Assembly: GCF_963855985.1 (NCBI RefSeq)
Contig: NW_026973572.1
Location: 1-64,000, forward strand
DNA length: 64,000 bases
Source: Ostrinia nubilalis
Taxonomy: Eukaryota > Arthropoda > Insecta > Lepidoptera > Crambidae
Direction: 5' to 3'
The position numbers were made by a program, and so were the translations under genes. Within the stretch, counting starts at the first letter, position 1. Every line of letters begins with the position of its first letter. Positions 1 to 11,172 of the stretch are shown in pieces. The notes under the pieces are model-generated. The model searched no databases. It was not told where the DNA came from and saw nothing but the letters and a program-made list of their open reading frames with translations.

Positions 1-549
1 GGAATTGTCATTCTCACTAAAATGTCTCTGGGGTGGTGGCGTAGTGAGGCGGGTCGTTACATTCCCTCTAATATGGTCGAGTGAAGCGATGGCTGGTTCA
101 CTCGTCATGTCTGTGAACAGGCGCTGCTTTCGGGGACTGGTCAATCCAAGTTATTCAAATTTATGTATGCGAGTCATTTCTACTAGTATCTTAATATGTA
201 AGTCTAGATATTAGCACGTCACTACCTTGTTTAATATACCACGCAATCTTGTATACCCATTCTTATAAGATACACCATACAAGAATGCATGGTAAATTCA
301 GTGAACTGCTCCTGAATCGAATGTACCTACTACTACTATTTCTATTTATTTATATTAACCGGCAGACAGTGGTGACTGAGTTTGTTGCGGCGCTTCTTCT
401 CAGCACTTGCCAAATGTTGGTCTCGAAGCGCTGGTAGGGTAAAAAGATTATGAGACATGTAGAGGCTCCTTAAGAGCAAAATGACGATTTGTAAGAACTA
501 TTTATTAGTCCAAACAAATAAAGAAATTTTGACTTGACTTGACTTGACT
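1..549 (+). mobile_element. 3' end of a non-LTR retrotransposon with TTGAC tail
   Basis: The segment ends in an AATAAA-like signal near 518 followed by about four TTGAC/GACTT units up to 550, which is how many insect LINE 3' ends finish. No convincing protein domain is visible in it; the short open frame at 5-214 resembles nothing I recognise. The tail abuts the coding region of an opposite-strand LINE, now separated from it by a piggyBac-like insertion. The family is unknown, and the first 250 bases could belong to something else. Confidence 0.5.
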
Positions 550-1486
550 TTAACCCTTAAGTAACACCGTGGGGTAATTTTTTACCCCAGGCGCATAAAA
601 ATTGACATATCTTTTTTTCTAGCGTAGCTAGTGCAATGTCGTTTTGTGTATTCTCAATCCAGAGTGCGCGCTTTAAGCTCGTAGATGCGGGATGTGAAAA
701 AAATCATCCGTTTGGCATTTACAGGTAGGTGGGGCCGAAATTTACCCCAGGGTGTTAGTTACGCATACTTTAATTTATCATCACCTAACATGTTATTAAT
801 AGGTTTTTACAACATTGAAACAAAATGAGTAAATATTTATATGACGATTAAGTAGCACATTGTCTCTAGAATGCAGAGAGATAATTAGAGCTTGATTTAC
901 ATGATACTTTTCGAACTTTGAAGACATCCCCTCAGAACAGAGCGTTCATAAATTCGACACAGAAATAGGGCTCAAAAACTACGTAGTAATTCAGCGTGTC
1001 TGATGTTTTTGAAAAAAATAATTGGGAATAAAATAAATAAAGAATATTTTTAAATATTTTTTCATAATTTTATAAAAAAAACAAGTTTTTTTATTTTGCT
1101 TTGTTATAAAGCCAGAAATTTTCGTTTTATTTCATTTTGTGTTTAAAATATGCATAAAACATCTATTTAATGTCCGATTAGTGTAAGTTTTTGGTTCTCA
1201 CAATAACTTTCCAAGATGTTTCTAGAAGACCATTGTGGAGACTATTAGTTGCCAATGACAAATTATTTGTTTATTGTTATGATTGATTTAAGGTGTTTCT
1301 TTACGCTAGATAGACGTTATTTTAAAGCAATCGTATAATTCAGTGAGTCCATTAATACATTGTAAATCACAAAATTAAATTGATTTTAAATATTTACTTA
1401 AAATTTTTCAATTTCCGTTTGGGGTATTTTTTTGCCCCAGGGTGTTCAAAGTGTAACCAAAAATAAGGATGTTACTTAAGGGTTAA
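550..1486. mobile_element. piggyBac-like non-autonomous element (MITE)
   Basis: A 929-bp element (554-1482) is flanked on both sides by TTAA (550-553 and 1483-1486), the target duplication of the piggyBac superfamily. The outer 13 bases are perfect terminal inverted repeats: CCCTTAAGTAACA at the left and its reverse complement at the right. There is no transposase frame, so it would need a transposase supplied in trans. Three internal GGGG...CCCCAGG motifs lie at 571-590, 731-750 and 1421-1440, two of them close to the ends. It sits between the LINE tail at 549 and the minus-strand LINE coding region at 1487. Confidence 0.88.
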
Positions 1487-2817
1487 AACTTAGCAAACAA
1501 TCTTTGCTTCGCATGGGTGGAGGAAGATTGTTCCAGATCTTTGATGCCGCATATTTAAAAGAACCTTTAAAGCCTTGTGTCCTGTGTATGGGTATACACA
1601 ATTTATCTCCCACTCTGCCACGAGTGTTCAGACCATGTGCGCTCTTTGTCCACTCAAGTTTCTCGTAGAGGTAATGAGGTGTATGAGTTTGACAATTTTA
1701 TGCATAAGAGTCATAAAATGTAATTCTCGTCGTGCTGACATCTTAAGAACCCGTTCCTTATTAAGGTAAGGTGTAACATGAGAACGTTTTGGTATTTGGA
1801 AGCAGAATCTAGCGCAAGCGTTTTGAACACGCTGAATAGCCTTCTCAGTCACAACTAGAATGCGAGGGTGATAGACTACGTCACAGTAGTTGAACTGGGA
1901 AAGAATTAAGGAGTCTACCAGTATAATCCTAATCCGTACGGCTAAAAAGTCTCTAATGTGGTATAACATTTTGAGGCGATAGAACGCGCCACGAATCTTA
2001 GCACTAACGTGCTCGACGAACCTCATCTCTGAGTCCAACATTAGACCCAGATTCCTTGCGACATTTACGCGTTCCAACCTCTCATCATTAATAAGGATAG
2101 CCGGATTATTTTGACATATTTGCCTACACTGATGTCTCGAACCTAAGACCATAAATTTTGATTTCGTGGGGTTGAGTACTAAATTGTTTTTAGCTGCCCA
2201 TTTAAAGATGCTGACCAGATCCTCATTGAGTTTTAATTCGGCTTCTCTGATGTCAGTTGGTTTAAAAGATGTGTAAATCTGAGTATCATCAGCATAGAGA
2301 TGCAGCTTTGAATGTTGCACACAATTCAGCAAGTCCGCCGTAAAGATGATGAAGAGAATTGGACTCAGAATTGAGCCCTGTGGTGTACCTCTTTCCACTC
2401 GTTCAATATTTGACCTGATCAAAAGTCCATTTTTGTCCTCCAACTCAACAAACTGCCTCCTATTTGTCAAGTATGAGTGGAACCAGTCACATGCAGGCAC
2501 CGAAATACCGTAAAACCTGAGTTTGGCAAGTAGTAGTTCAGCACTCAGACAGTCGAAAGCTCGAGAAAAGTCCAAGAGCACCAGAAAACTACCCATTCCC
2601 AAATCGGAAGCCGAGATGATATCATCAGTGAGTTGTAATAGCGCTGTAGCCGTACTATGACCCCTGCGGAACCCGGACTGGACCGATGGTAAAATTTTTT
2701 CTTACTCTAAATATTTAGTCATCTGTTTGCATACTACCCTCTCTATAATTTTGGATAAAACAGGTAATATACTAATTGGCCGCAAATCCTTATATTCCTG
2801 CACTGAAGATCCTTTTG
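1487..2817 (-). pseudogene. LINE reverse transcriptase, broken
   Basis: This continues the preceding endonuclease frame. RT motifs follow in order: R-P-I-S-I-L-P near 2780, Q-S-G-F-R-R-G-H-S near 2670, L-D-F-S-R-A-F-D near 2570, G-T-P-Q-G-S near 2385, and the catalytic L-Y-A-D-D near 2290 (residues 103-106 of the open frame that starts at 2602). A TAA at 2702-2704 interrupts the fingers region and a frame change near 1690 interrupts the thumb/C-terminal region. The catalytic box is intact but the gene cannot give a full protein. Confidence 0.87.
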
Positions 2818-4287
2818 CTATGGTTTTATTTTGGCCAGCTTCCATGGCTCAGGAAACACTCCAGTAGTGATTGATTTATTAATTACATGGGTAATAAAAG
2901 GCAATGTAACTGGAAGAGTCATACGTAACATGTGAACTGATATTGTATCATGACCAGCAGCACCTGTTTTTATACCAGTTATAGTATTTTTCACTTCTAT
3001 TTCAGAACAAGTACTTATATTGAAAATACCTTCACCGAATTTATTTCTCTGGAAGAACGTCATAGTGTCCTGATCAACGTCAGAATTTCCCGGTACATTC
3101 AAGAAGAACCTATTTATCTCGTCAGGTTTGTGTAGGTCACCTGGGATTATTACCGAGCTCTCATCTCCCAATAGAGAATTACTCTTTAAATTTTTCCACA
3201 TTTCATTTGGATTATTCCTGTTTTTATTCACATAGTAAGTGAAAAATGCAGCCTTTTCCCGTCTCAAGGTACTGGTAACCAAATTTTTTAATGTCCTATA
3301 ATACTCCCATTTAGAGTCCTCCCCTGTCTTACGAACCCTGGTCAGAGCTTTATCTCGCAGTGTCATCATTTTCTTAATGTTGTGAGTTATCCAAGGACAA
3401 TTTTTATTTGCATTTGATTTTTTGTAACGCAGTGGTGCATGTTTATCGAATAAAATTGTGATAAGCTCATTGAATTTGCTAACCATCGCATTTACATCTC
3501 CACAATCATAAATATCTGTCCAGGGTAGGTCGTGGAGATCAGTTATAAACGAGCGTTCATCTATACCTGCCAGAGAACGGGCCAATACATATCTGGAAAC
3601 GGGCCTAGGTTTACATATCCTCAGTTCTGTCATTACTAAAGCATGGTCACCGAGTTGAGGATTGTGATGTACAGTACAATTTTGGACCAGAGGTGGACTA
3701 TCCGTAATTACAAGATCTATAAGAGTGGAAGAAGCATCATTTACTCGGGTAGGTTCCCCAACTATCTGTGTCAAGTTATGTCCAATAAAGAATTCTTTTA
3801 AATCTTCCGTTTGTCTTCCACGTCCCAAAAAGTCAATGTTAAAATCCGTTAGAATAAAAATGTGTTTACAGGATCTGAATGCGTTTACCGACTCACCCAA
3901 ATCCTCCAAAGCTGTTTTATATGGAATCGATTCTGGTCGGTAGGCCGTGCCTATTGCTATCTTCCCAACACCTGGTAGTCTTAACTCTAACCACATTTGT
4001 TCCAGGCTCGATGCCGGATGGGATCGGATTCTTATTTGTAGGTCTTTTTTAATGAAGAAACCAACTCCTCCACCCCTAGCACCTCCCGACCTTGACTTGT
4101 GTTTCAAGGAGTAGTCTGGTAAGACTATGGTAAACTTATCTTCTCCTTCCTTGAGCCAGGTTTCATTTAGTGCCAGAACATCAGGCTTATGCATATCAAC
4201 ACACGCAAATAATTCATCCCTCCCCGTATTAAGTGAACGTACATTTAGTAGTCCCAATTTTAAATTATAATGTCTCTTACGAGTCAT
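2818..4287 (-). pseudogene. LINE ORF2 N-terminal part: endonuclease and start of RT
   Basis: The 489-residue frame begins with an endonuclease/exonuclease/phosphatase fold of the apurinic-endonuclease type used by CR1/Jockey LINEs to nick target DNA. Visible blocks are N-V-R-S-L near residue 15, N-E-T-W near 41, R-G-G-G-V near 71 and a G-D-H-A motif near 214. The usual G-D-F-N block reads T-D-F-N here, which probably weakens catalysis. The frame then enters the pre-RT linker (I-T-T-G-V-F-P near the end) and stops in the middle of the RT N-terminus at 2818, where the homologous reading continues in another frame. It is a dead copy. Confidence 0.85.
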
Positions 4288-4350
4288 TGGCTTGACGGCA
4301 GAGGAGGAAAATGAGACAGATTGTGTTAAATTTCACCCAGTAGTAGAAAT

Positions 4351-4372
4351 AAAAAAAAAAAAAAAAAAAAAA
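4351..4372 (+). repeat. A22 homopolymer between head-to-head LINEs
   Basis: An uninterrupted run of 22 A separates the 5' end of the minus-strand LINE from the truncated 5' end of the plus-strand LINE. On the plus strand it could be the tail of a now-unrecognisable insertion, or the junction sequence left when the downstream LINE inserted. Confidence 0.8.
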
Positions 4373-4429
4373 CAAAGATTTTACTATTCTTTAGTGTTAC
4401 ATGGTTTACATGGTGTGACAATGTTATAT

Positions 4430-6832
4430 TATTAGGTGACTTTAATGTTAATATGCTCAGTGTACATGACAATAACTGTATTAAGTTAGGTAATTTTTTG
4501 ACATGCAATAGATTGGTTCAATGCGTACATAACCCAACACATTTTACGTCACACAGCGAAACATTAATAGATTTAGTTTGTACGGATATGAAGGGATGTA
4601 ATATCCTGATCGATCACATACAAGACTTGGGTAGTCACGCTTTTATAGTGTGTGAGGTAAATATTAAGAAATTCAAACCAAAACCAATCAAATTGAGACG
4701 CCGAGCCATTGGGGATGTAGAAGGGGAGTTATTTAGAGAACATGTCGTAGGTTTAGATTGGAGACGTATATGTGAATTAAGTGATGTGAATGAAATGGTG
4801 AAGGAATTTAATTGCTATGTAATAAATATTTTTGACATATGCGCCATTGAGGACTGTAAATATTAAGTTTCATCAATATCCATGGCTCACATATAATATT
4901 AAAATGATGATGAAACGACGGGACGAAGCATGGGCTAGGGCGCGTCAGTCTGGACGCGTCGAGCATAAGGAATATTATAAGGACCTTAAACGATGTGTGG
5001 ATCGGGCCATTGACACGGAAAAACGGGTATATTTTAATCAATATATTAATGACAAAACTAACGATCCTCGCGTCGTATGGACGCATATAAAAAAACATGT
5101 GCGTTTAAAAACAATGCCTGACAACCCAGGCACTATTTGCAGTGATCCTAACGTAGTTAATGGTCATTTTTTAAATGTTCCTGGAGACGACAGCGTGGAC
5201 ATCTCCCAATTAACTTTTTTTGAATATAATTGCTTAGTTTCCAATCAATTTAATATACAACAGGTTAATGAAATCGAGGTTTTAAAAATATTGAAAAGTT
5301 TAAAATCAAATGCCGTAGGATTGGATGGTGTCTCTCTTGACATGATACTGATGACTTTGCCGCAATCCCTTGCAACAATAACGTCAATAGTAAATAGGTC
5401 GATCACCACAGGTGTTTTCCCTAAAGACTGGCAGAAAGCGCTAATTAAACCAATACCAAAGAAAATGTTGCCGAACTCTTTGTCTGATTTGCGCCCTGTC
5501 AGTATTCTACCATGCTTGTCTAAGGTTCTAGAGAGAGTTGCGGCAGATCAAATGAAGATATTTTTGGAACAAAATGATATCCTCCCTCAGAAACAATCCG
5601 GTTTCCGTAAGGCCCACAGTACCGCAACCGCCCTGCTTCAAGTGGCCGATGATGTGTTGGCTGCTCAGGATAATGGGGAGGGAACTTTGTTGGCTTTGTT
5701 GGACTTCTCGAGGGCTTTCGACTGCATTAGCGTCCCACTACTATTAGCAAAGTTGCATTATTATAGTTTCAGTCCATGTGCTGTGAGATGGTTTTATAGT
5801 TACTTTGAGCACAGAACATGTGTAGGGGTGTCAGATGATGCTGGTGCGACAAGAGTATCTGATCACTTGGCTGTTAATCGAGGGGTTCCACAGGGTTCAA
5901 TTCTGGGTCCACTTCTGTTCATTATTTATAGCGCGAACGTGGTTGATCATATACATAATTGTAAGTACCACATCTACGCTGATGATATACAGCTGTATAT
6001 TTCGAGTAAGCCGAAAGATGTTCACGAAGCAATTACGTACCTCAATGAGGATCTTGGACGGATAGCATATTGGGCTAAGTGCAATTCCCTAGTACTAAAC
6101 GGAAATAAGTCCAAATATATGGTGCTGGGTTCTAGGGATCAGATAAGAAAGACCATAAACAGGGGAATTAGTGTGTTGATTGAGGGGGAGCCAATAGAGA
6201 GGGTAACAGAAGCTAAAAACTTAGGACTTCTAATGGATGAAGAAATGCGCTTTGAAAAACACGTGAATAATATGGTAGGAAACTGTTTTTATAGACTGAA
6301 AGTATTATACCAAATACGTAAATATCTTTCTATTGAAAATCGTTTGAAATTGTGTGACTCTCTTGTTCTATCTAAGTTCAACTATATGGACGTGGTCTAT
6401 GGCCCCCGACTGCTGGCGCGTACCAAGAAAACTATCCAACGTGTGCAAAATGCATGCGCCCGTTTTTGTTTTTCAATCCCGCCGAGAACACACGTTACGC
6501 CTTATATAACTAATGCTAAAATATTAAAAATGAACTCACGCAGGGCGTTGCACTTTGCTACACTGCTTTTTGGTATGATGAAAAACAACACTCCGACTTA
6601 TCTACTAGATAAATTAGTTTGGTCAAGGGAAATCCACTCGCACAAGACCCGTCGCTCCAGCAGCACTCTCGTTCTTCCGCCGCACCGAACCGTTGCCTTC
6701 CGGGGTAGCTTCAGGTTTGCCGACTCCAAGTGTTGGAATGACTTGCCACCGCCATTACGTCGCCTGCAAACATTATACACTTTTAAAAAGAAATACCGTG
6801 AACACATTTTTAACAAACAAATACTGGAGTAG
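4430..6832 (+). pseudogene. LINE endonuclease remnant plus reverse transcriptase
   Basis: The endonuclease C-terminal part (L-L-G-D-F-N, then a L-G-S-H-A block near 4630) reads to a stop at 4864-4866. The homologous reading passes into the frame beginning 4832, so a small indel lies near 4840-4850. The second frame (666 residues) carries the RT: I-T-T-G-V-F-P near 5405, R-P-V-S-I-L-P near 5490, Q-S-G-F-R-K-A-H-S near 5600, L-D-F-S-R-A-F-D near 5705, G-V-P-Q-G-S near 5885 and Y-A-D-D with the catalytic pair at residues 384-385. The C-terminus contains the W-N-D-L-P-P motif near 6735. The RT part is open throughout, so the copy is damaged but not old. Confidence 0.88.
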
Positions 6833-7733
6833 GTTACTTGTATCCTTACCTAAAGGTTCCAGACGATCAAGCACGGAAGTGGGCAAGACGATCGAGACTG
6901 CTGTAGCCTGACATCACCACTTGAAAATTGACATTTTTTTTTCTCTCCGGACATACTATTTGTAACACCATTATAACACCATATTAAATACTTATTTCAT
7001 GATTATTATTTTATTTCTAATGACATCGTAACTATATATTTGACACTAATTGAAATTGAATTATGTTTAGACGACCAATACTGCTGGAATTTATTTGTTT
7101 TTTATTTTGTTTTTTGTTTGTGGGTACGCGTGTAGCGCTCGGAACAATATTGTGGGATGAACTGAATTGTTTAATCGCGCGCAATCAATCATTCGATTGC
7201 ACGAACCAGTTTTGCGAGCGTCGAGACACTCCGCAACGCGTAACAATGTCACTCTTTACGAATATTACACATTAACACAATATTACTTTACTATTACTAC
7301 ACACTCACACACACCTATACAGTTTTATATTTTTATTAGTACCTATTCTTTTCGTAGTCTTTCATCCTTACTGATTTCCCGCCTTTTGTATTTATCTGTG
7401 GACTAATATTACTATTTATGTATGTTTAGAAAATATTATGCAGCTTACTATTTTATTTATTTTACCAATGGTCCGTGACCCTCACTCGGCATGGGGCACA
7501 CTGAAAACCAGCGCCGTGGCCTTCGTCACCGTGGGCCACGGCATATGCTGAGTGGGGTCCCGTTGCAGTGGGCATCTTATTGGTAAGGTGGGTGGCACTG
7601 CTCAGTTTACTCTTGTTTTTTACTTTTTTTTTTCTTGTTCCATTATTATGTGCCACTGTCATGTCTATGTAATTGCCTGTATTTGTGTGATGTCCATTTT
7701 AATAAATGTATCTTTCTTTCTTTCTTTCTTTCT
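6833..7733 (+). other. LINE 3' untranslated region with (TTTC)n tail
   Basis: No coding sequence is visible. The region is AT-rich until about 7450 and then contains a GC-richer block (7468-7600) before the AATAAATG signal and the TTTC repeats. The change in composition suggests that either a single composite 3' UTR or two abutting LINE ends are present. Confidence 0.5.
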
Positions 7734-8185
7734 ATTCATATGATTCATTCATTTATGATATTTAAAACACCCATAATATAAATATTTCGTTTGAAAAGCC
7801 GCCGCGTAGCACTTGAGGGTATCAAAAATCAGAATCAAAAATATTTTTTCAGTTTAGACCACAAGTGGCACTTATGTATATAACAAAGTACTATTTTTTA
7901 TAAATCGTCGCTATAATTATGATTTAAAACATAATAAGACAACATATTAATACATTATTATGTATTTGAAAATGATTGCGACGTGCATCAAAAGTTATTT
8001 AGAAAAATATCACAAGTTTAATATATATAAAAAAATACTCAGAGATACTTACTAATATTTAAAATATCATTATCGGAATTGAAGTGGAAATCATATGAAT
8101 ATTATGTTTGATTTGAGATACTTATACAATAAATTTTTTTTTATCAAATATAATTATAAATAATACTACCGTCCTAATATAATAC
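7734..8185. other. AT-rich spacer with a possible LINE tail remnant
   Basis: No gene is visible. At 7824-7890 the minus strand reads a GATTCTGATT-like tail preceded by a short unique sequence, which looks like the 3' end of an old minus-strand retroelement (weak call). At 8162-8196 an imperfect direct repeat (AATACTACCGTCCTA, twice, offset 18-20 bases) lies exactly where the next LINE begins. Confidence 0.4.
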
Positions 8186-9514
8186 TACCGTCCTATATCC
8201 ATACTTCCTTTTATCTCTAAAGTAATGGAACGAATCGTTCATCACCAGCTCAGTACTTTCTTGGTCGGAAACCAACTCCTTAACCCTTTCCAATCTGGTT
8301 TCAGACCTGGGCATAGTACGACTACTGCATTGGTTAAAATCATGGACGACATTAGACTCGGCATGGACTCAAAGCAACTTACTGTGCTAGCGTTGCTAGA
8401 TTTTAGCAATGCTTTTAATACAGTCGATTTTGACATACTAATCGGGATACTACGTTCTCTTAACATATCTCCGACAGTTCTGGGCTGGTTCCATAGTTAC
8501 CTGCACGGTCGCCGTCAACGCATTCGCGCGGGGGACTGTCTCTCAGCGTGGTGTGACATCAGTGCCGGTGTGCCGCAAGGTGGTGTGCTGTCTCCTCTCT
8601 TATTCGCAGTCTTCATTAACTCCATTTCTATAAATCTTAGATCCTCTTTTCACTTGTATGCAGACGATCTCCAGATTTATTCGCAGGGGGGCCTTGGAGA
8701 CCTTTCGAGAGCTGTGGAAGTCGTGAACAGCGATCTCGAAATAATCCTGGACTGGAGCAGGGCTCATGGGCTTAAAGTCAACCCCACCAAAACGCAGGTT
8801 ATCGTGTTGGGTGGTTCCAGGCAGATTTCCCAGATTAACTGGAGTGCCGTTCCACCCATCATGTTTGACGGTGTCCAGATACCTTTTAGCAAAGTCGTGA
8901 AGAACCTCGGCATTCACATCGATAGTGCTCTCACATGGACAACCCAGATTGGGGAGGTCAGCAGGAAGGTGTTTGCGGTTGCAGCGTCAATAAATAGGTT
9001 GCGTAACTTTTTACCCATACCCACCAAAATTGCTCTTGTTCAAGCTTTACTCTTCCCTATTCTCGACTACGCCGACTGCTGCTACCCTGACCTCAACGAA
9101 ACCCATTTGGCTAAGCTCGAGCGCCTCCAAAACTTTTGCATTCGTATCATCTACGGCCTGCGAAAGTATGACCATGTTTCTGAGTACCGAGCCCAGCTAA
9201 AATGGTTACCGATCCGACGTCGGCGTGACTCTCACATCCTATCCCTTCTTTTCTCTATCCTCTTTAACCCAAAGTCACCACCATACTTGAAGGAGCGTTT
9301 TCAATTTATGCAGTCGGCCCTGGGTCACGAAATGCGGTCGTCAAAAAAACTCCATCTTAATTTTCCTTCTCACACCTCACATTCCTATACGCGATCTTTC
9401 ACTGTTCAAGCTATCCGTCTATGGAACGCCTTGCCGATGTCTATTCGGAAATCTGATTCACTTCCTACTTTTAAGAAAAGACTCAAATCTCACTTCCTCA
9501 CGCTACTACCTTAA
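8186..9514 (+). pseudogene. LINE reverse transcriptase (N-terminally truncated)
   Basis: The continuous open frame (429 residues from the first Met at 8225; homology starts at 8186) covers most of the RT: Q-S-G-F-R-P-G-H-S near 8297, L-D-F-S-N-A-F-N near 8399, G-V-P-Q-G-G near 8569 and L-Y-A-D-D with catalytic aspartates at residues 147-148. The conserved C-terminal region holds W-L-P-I-R near 9205 and R-L-W-N-A-L-P near 9418. No stop or frameshift interrupts it, so the insertion is fairly recent. The endonuclease and RT N-terminus are absent, so it cannot transpose by itself. Confidence 0.88.
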
Positions 9515-9932
9515 TTTCCCAACATCTGTATTCCTTTTAGCTTCTTAAAATTCCCACCTATTTTCTGCTGGCTATCTAGTTCTATCTTTGGTTCGTATCA
9601 AAAATTGTATGTGTATGTAGGTATATATTATATTTTATGTATGTAGGTATATATTAAATTTTATATAATTATGTATATATTAATATATTTTTGTGTATTA
9701 TTTGTATGTATTATTTTGGTTTAAATTTTATGCCTTTTGTTTACATTTATTTCTTTAGTGTCGACACCGCCTTCCCCTTCATATTTTTTTTTAAGTAACT
9801 GTCCTCACCATAGGTTGTCTGGAAGAGATCGCTTAATAGCGATAAGACCGCCTAGTTGTACCTTGTGTGTTCCTTTTATTTCTATTCTTATCTTTGGTGT
9901 GCAATAAAGTGTATTTATTATTATTATTATTA
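8186..9932 (+). mobile_element. CR1/Jockey-type LINE, 5'-truncated, with (TTA)n tail
   Basis: The element begins abruptly inside the RT at the Y-R-P-I-S-I-L-P motif (8186). The frame then runs to the stop at 9512-9514. A 3' UTR of about 400 bases ends with AATAAAG near 9904 and a TTA repeat to about 9932. It belongs to the same broad clade as the minus-strand LINE at the right edge of the window, judged from the shared K-N-L-G, W-L-P-I-R and R-L-W-N-x-L-P blocks. Confidence 0.85.
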
Positions 9933-10452
9933 TAAAATGGCTAATAATAGCGATCATTGTTAATAATATTGTTACAGTGAAACTAGACTAAATGATCCTA
10001 ATATAGGTGATGCATCAATAATTACATAGTCGCGAACCGCGCGGAACTCGTGGCAGCCCTGTTGCAGTGCGCGCAAGCATTTTTACAGAAACGCACTTCG
10101 GACCTGCGGCCGCGTCGACGACGTGACCATGATGCAATATCCGAATGAAAAATATTCCACTGTATGTTTTAGAAAATTAAATTACATTAATTTATTTATT
10201 TATTTATTTATTTATTTTAGGAATTACAAACAAATGTGTTACAAAAATTAACTTATCTACTAGACTTATGTATTATTTATGTGGTAACACATCATTTTAA
10301 CTCATTTTAACATTAATTTTGAACATTTTGGAGATGGTTGATTTAAGATATTTATTTATTATTTATTTATGCATAGAACGGTAGTACCAATTACACTATT
10401 CAAACAAGACGTAACAAAGTTCAGAATAACATTTAAATACTTAATTAAACAA
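9933..10452. other. AT-rich sequence with (TTTA)n; no gene
   Basis: I see no coding sequence. A (TTTA)n microsatellite lies at about 10188-10219 and a second TTTA-rich stretch at about 10350-10372. Both resemble 3' tails of minus-strand retroelements, but neither can be assigned. From 10322 onward the sequence recurs, with small differences, at 47275-47394. Confidence 0.6.
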
Positions 10453-11172
10453 TCTATACTTATAATAAATCTGTAGAGAGGTCAATTCTGTACATGAAAT
10501 ATATTTTCAAAATAACTATCAGGGGGTGATTAGTGATCGATACTGATGCCAAAAATGCAATCAGTAAAATTTTTGTCTGTCTGTCTGTCTGTCTGTCTGT
10601 ATGTTCCTTATGGAAACAAAAACTACTCGACGGATTTTAACGAAACTTGGTACAATTATTCTTCATACTCCTGGGCAGGTTATAGGATACTTAGGAATTC
10701 CCACGGGAACGGGCATTAGCGGGAAAATCCTTTTGTATGAAAAATCTAAACCGCTTAAGTTAGACGCTTGAAATTTGGCAAGCAGGTACCTTAGTAAACT
10801 TAAAGCTTAGTTATAACAGGATATTGCAAAATTCCTACGGGAACGGGAATAAGCGAGAAAAAACATTTGTATGAAAAAATCTAAGCCACGTAAGATAGAC
10901 GCTTGAAATTTGGCATGCAGGTACCTTAGTAAATTTAAAGCTTATTACAACAGGATATTGCGAAATTCCAACGGGAACGGGAGTTAGCGGGAAAAAACAT
11001 TTGTATGAAAAAATCTAAACCGCGTAAGATAGATGAAGGGGGTAAAACGGGATCCACGCGTACGAAGTCGCGGGCGGCCGCTAGTTTAACATAAGAAACT
11101 ACATAAATCAGATGCGATAGGTACTTATGTATTTTTAATTTGATATTTAATCTACTCAGTTATATGTTAACA
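10322..11172. repeat. Left flank of the gypsy array, duplicated at 47275-47482
   Basis: The sequence from 10322 to 10452 and from 11085 to 11172 recurs at the right end of the array (47275-47394 and 47395-47482). The only major difference is the Helitron, present here and absent there. Near 10336-10351 the copies differ by an indel, so this duplication is older than the near-identical array units. Confidence 0.85.
10453..11084 (+). mobile_element. Non-autonomous Helitron
   Basis: The 632-bp element begins with TC (TCTATACTTATAATAAATCT) and ends with CTAG preceded by a GC-rich GCGG...CCGC stem. It lies precisely between an A and a T, the Helitron target. The uninterrupted target is visible in the duplicated flank at 47394/47395. 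It contains a (CTGT)6 run at about 10574-10600 and three imperfect 134-bp tandem repeats (ACGGGAACGGG cores at 10703, 10837 and 10971). There is no Rep/helicase, so it depends on an autonomous partner. The style of both ends resembles Helitrons common in Lepidoptera. Confidence 0.88.

Larger units (their letters stand above)
1487..4345 (-). mobile_element. CR1/Jockey-type LINE, minus strand, degenerate
   Basis: A single non-LTR element reads leftward: endonuclease (4287 to about 3500), linker, RT fingers/palm and C-terminal region down to 1487. The 5' end lies near 4345, next to an A-tract. The 3' end is missing: coding sequence is still recognisable at 1490 (an I-W-N-N-L-P-P-P motif near 1515-1545), then the piggyBac-like insertion and an unrelated LINE tail follow. 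Coding is broken by frame changes near 2818 and 1690 and by a stop at 2702-2704. Confidence 0.85.
4373..7733 (+). mobile_element. CR1/Jockey-type LINE, 5'-truncated, plus strand
   Basis: The element starts inside the endonuclease domain (G-D-F-N block near 4438), so it is 5'-truncated, the usual product of incomplete target-primed reverse transcription. Endonuclease remnant, RT and C-terminal domain run to the stop at 6830-6832. The 900 bases after that are noncoding and end in AATAAATG followed by (TTTC)n at about 7710-7733, a plausible LINE 3' end. The last 280 bases (GC-richer, from about 7455) could instead be the tail of a second LINE. Confidence 0.75.

Noticed and set aside
5..214. 69-residue ORF at the window start
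   Set aside because: No recognisable motif; it lies upstream of a LINE 3' tail and is probably untranslated.
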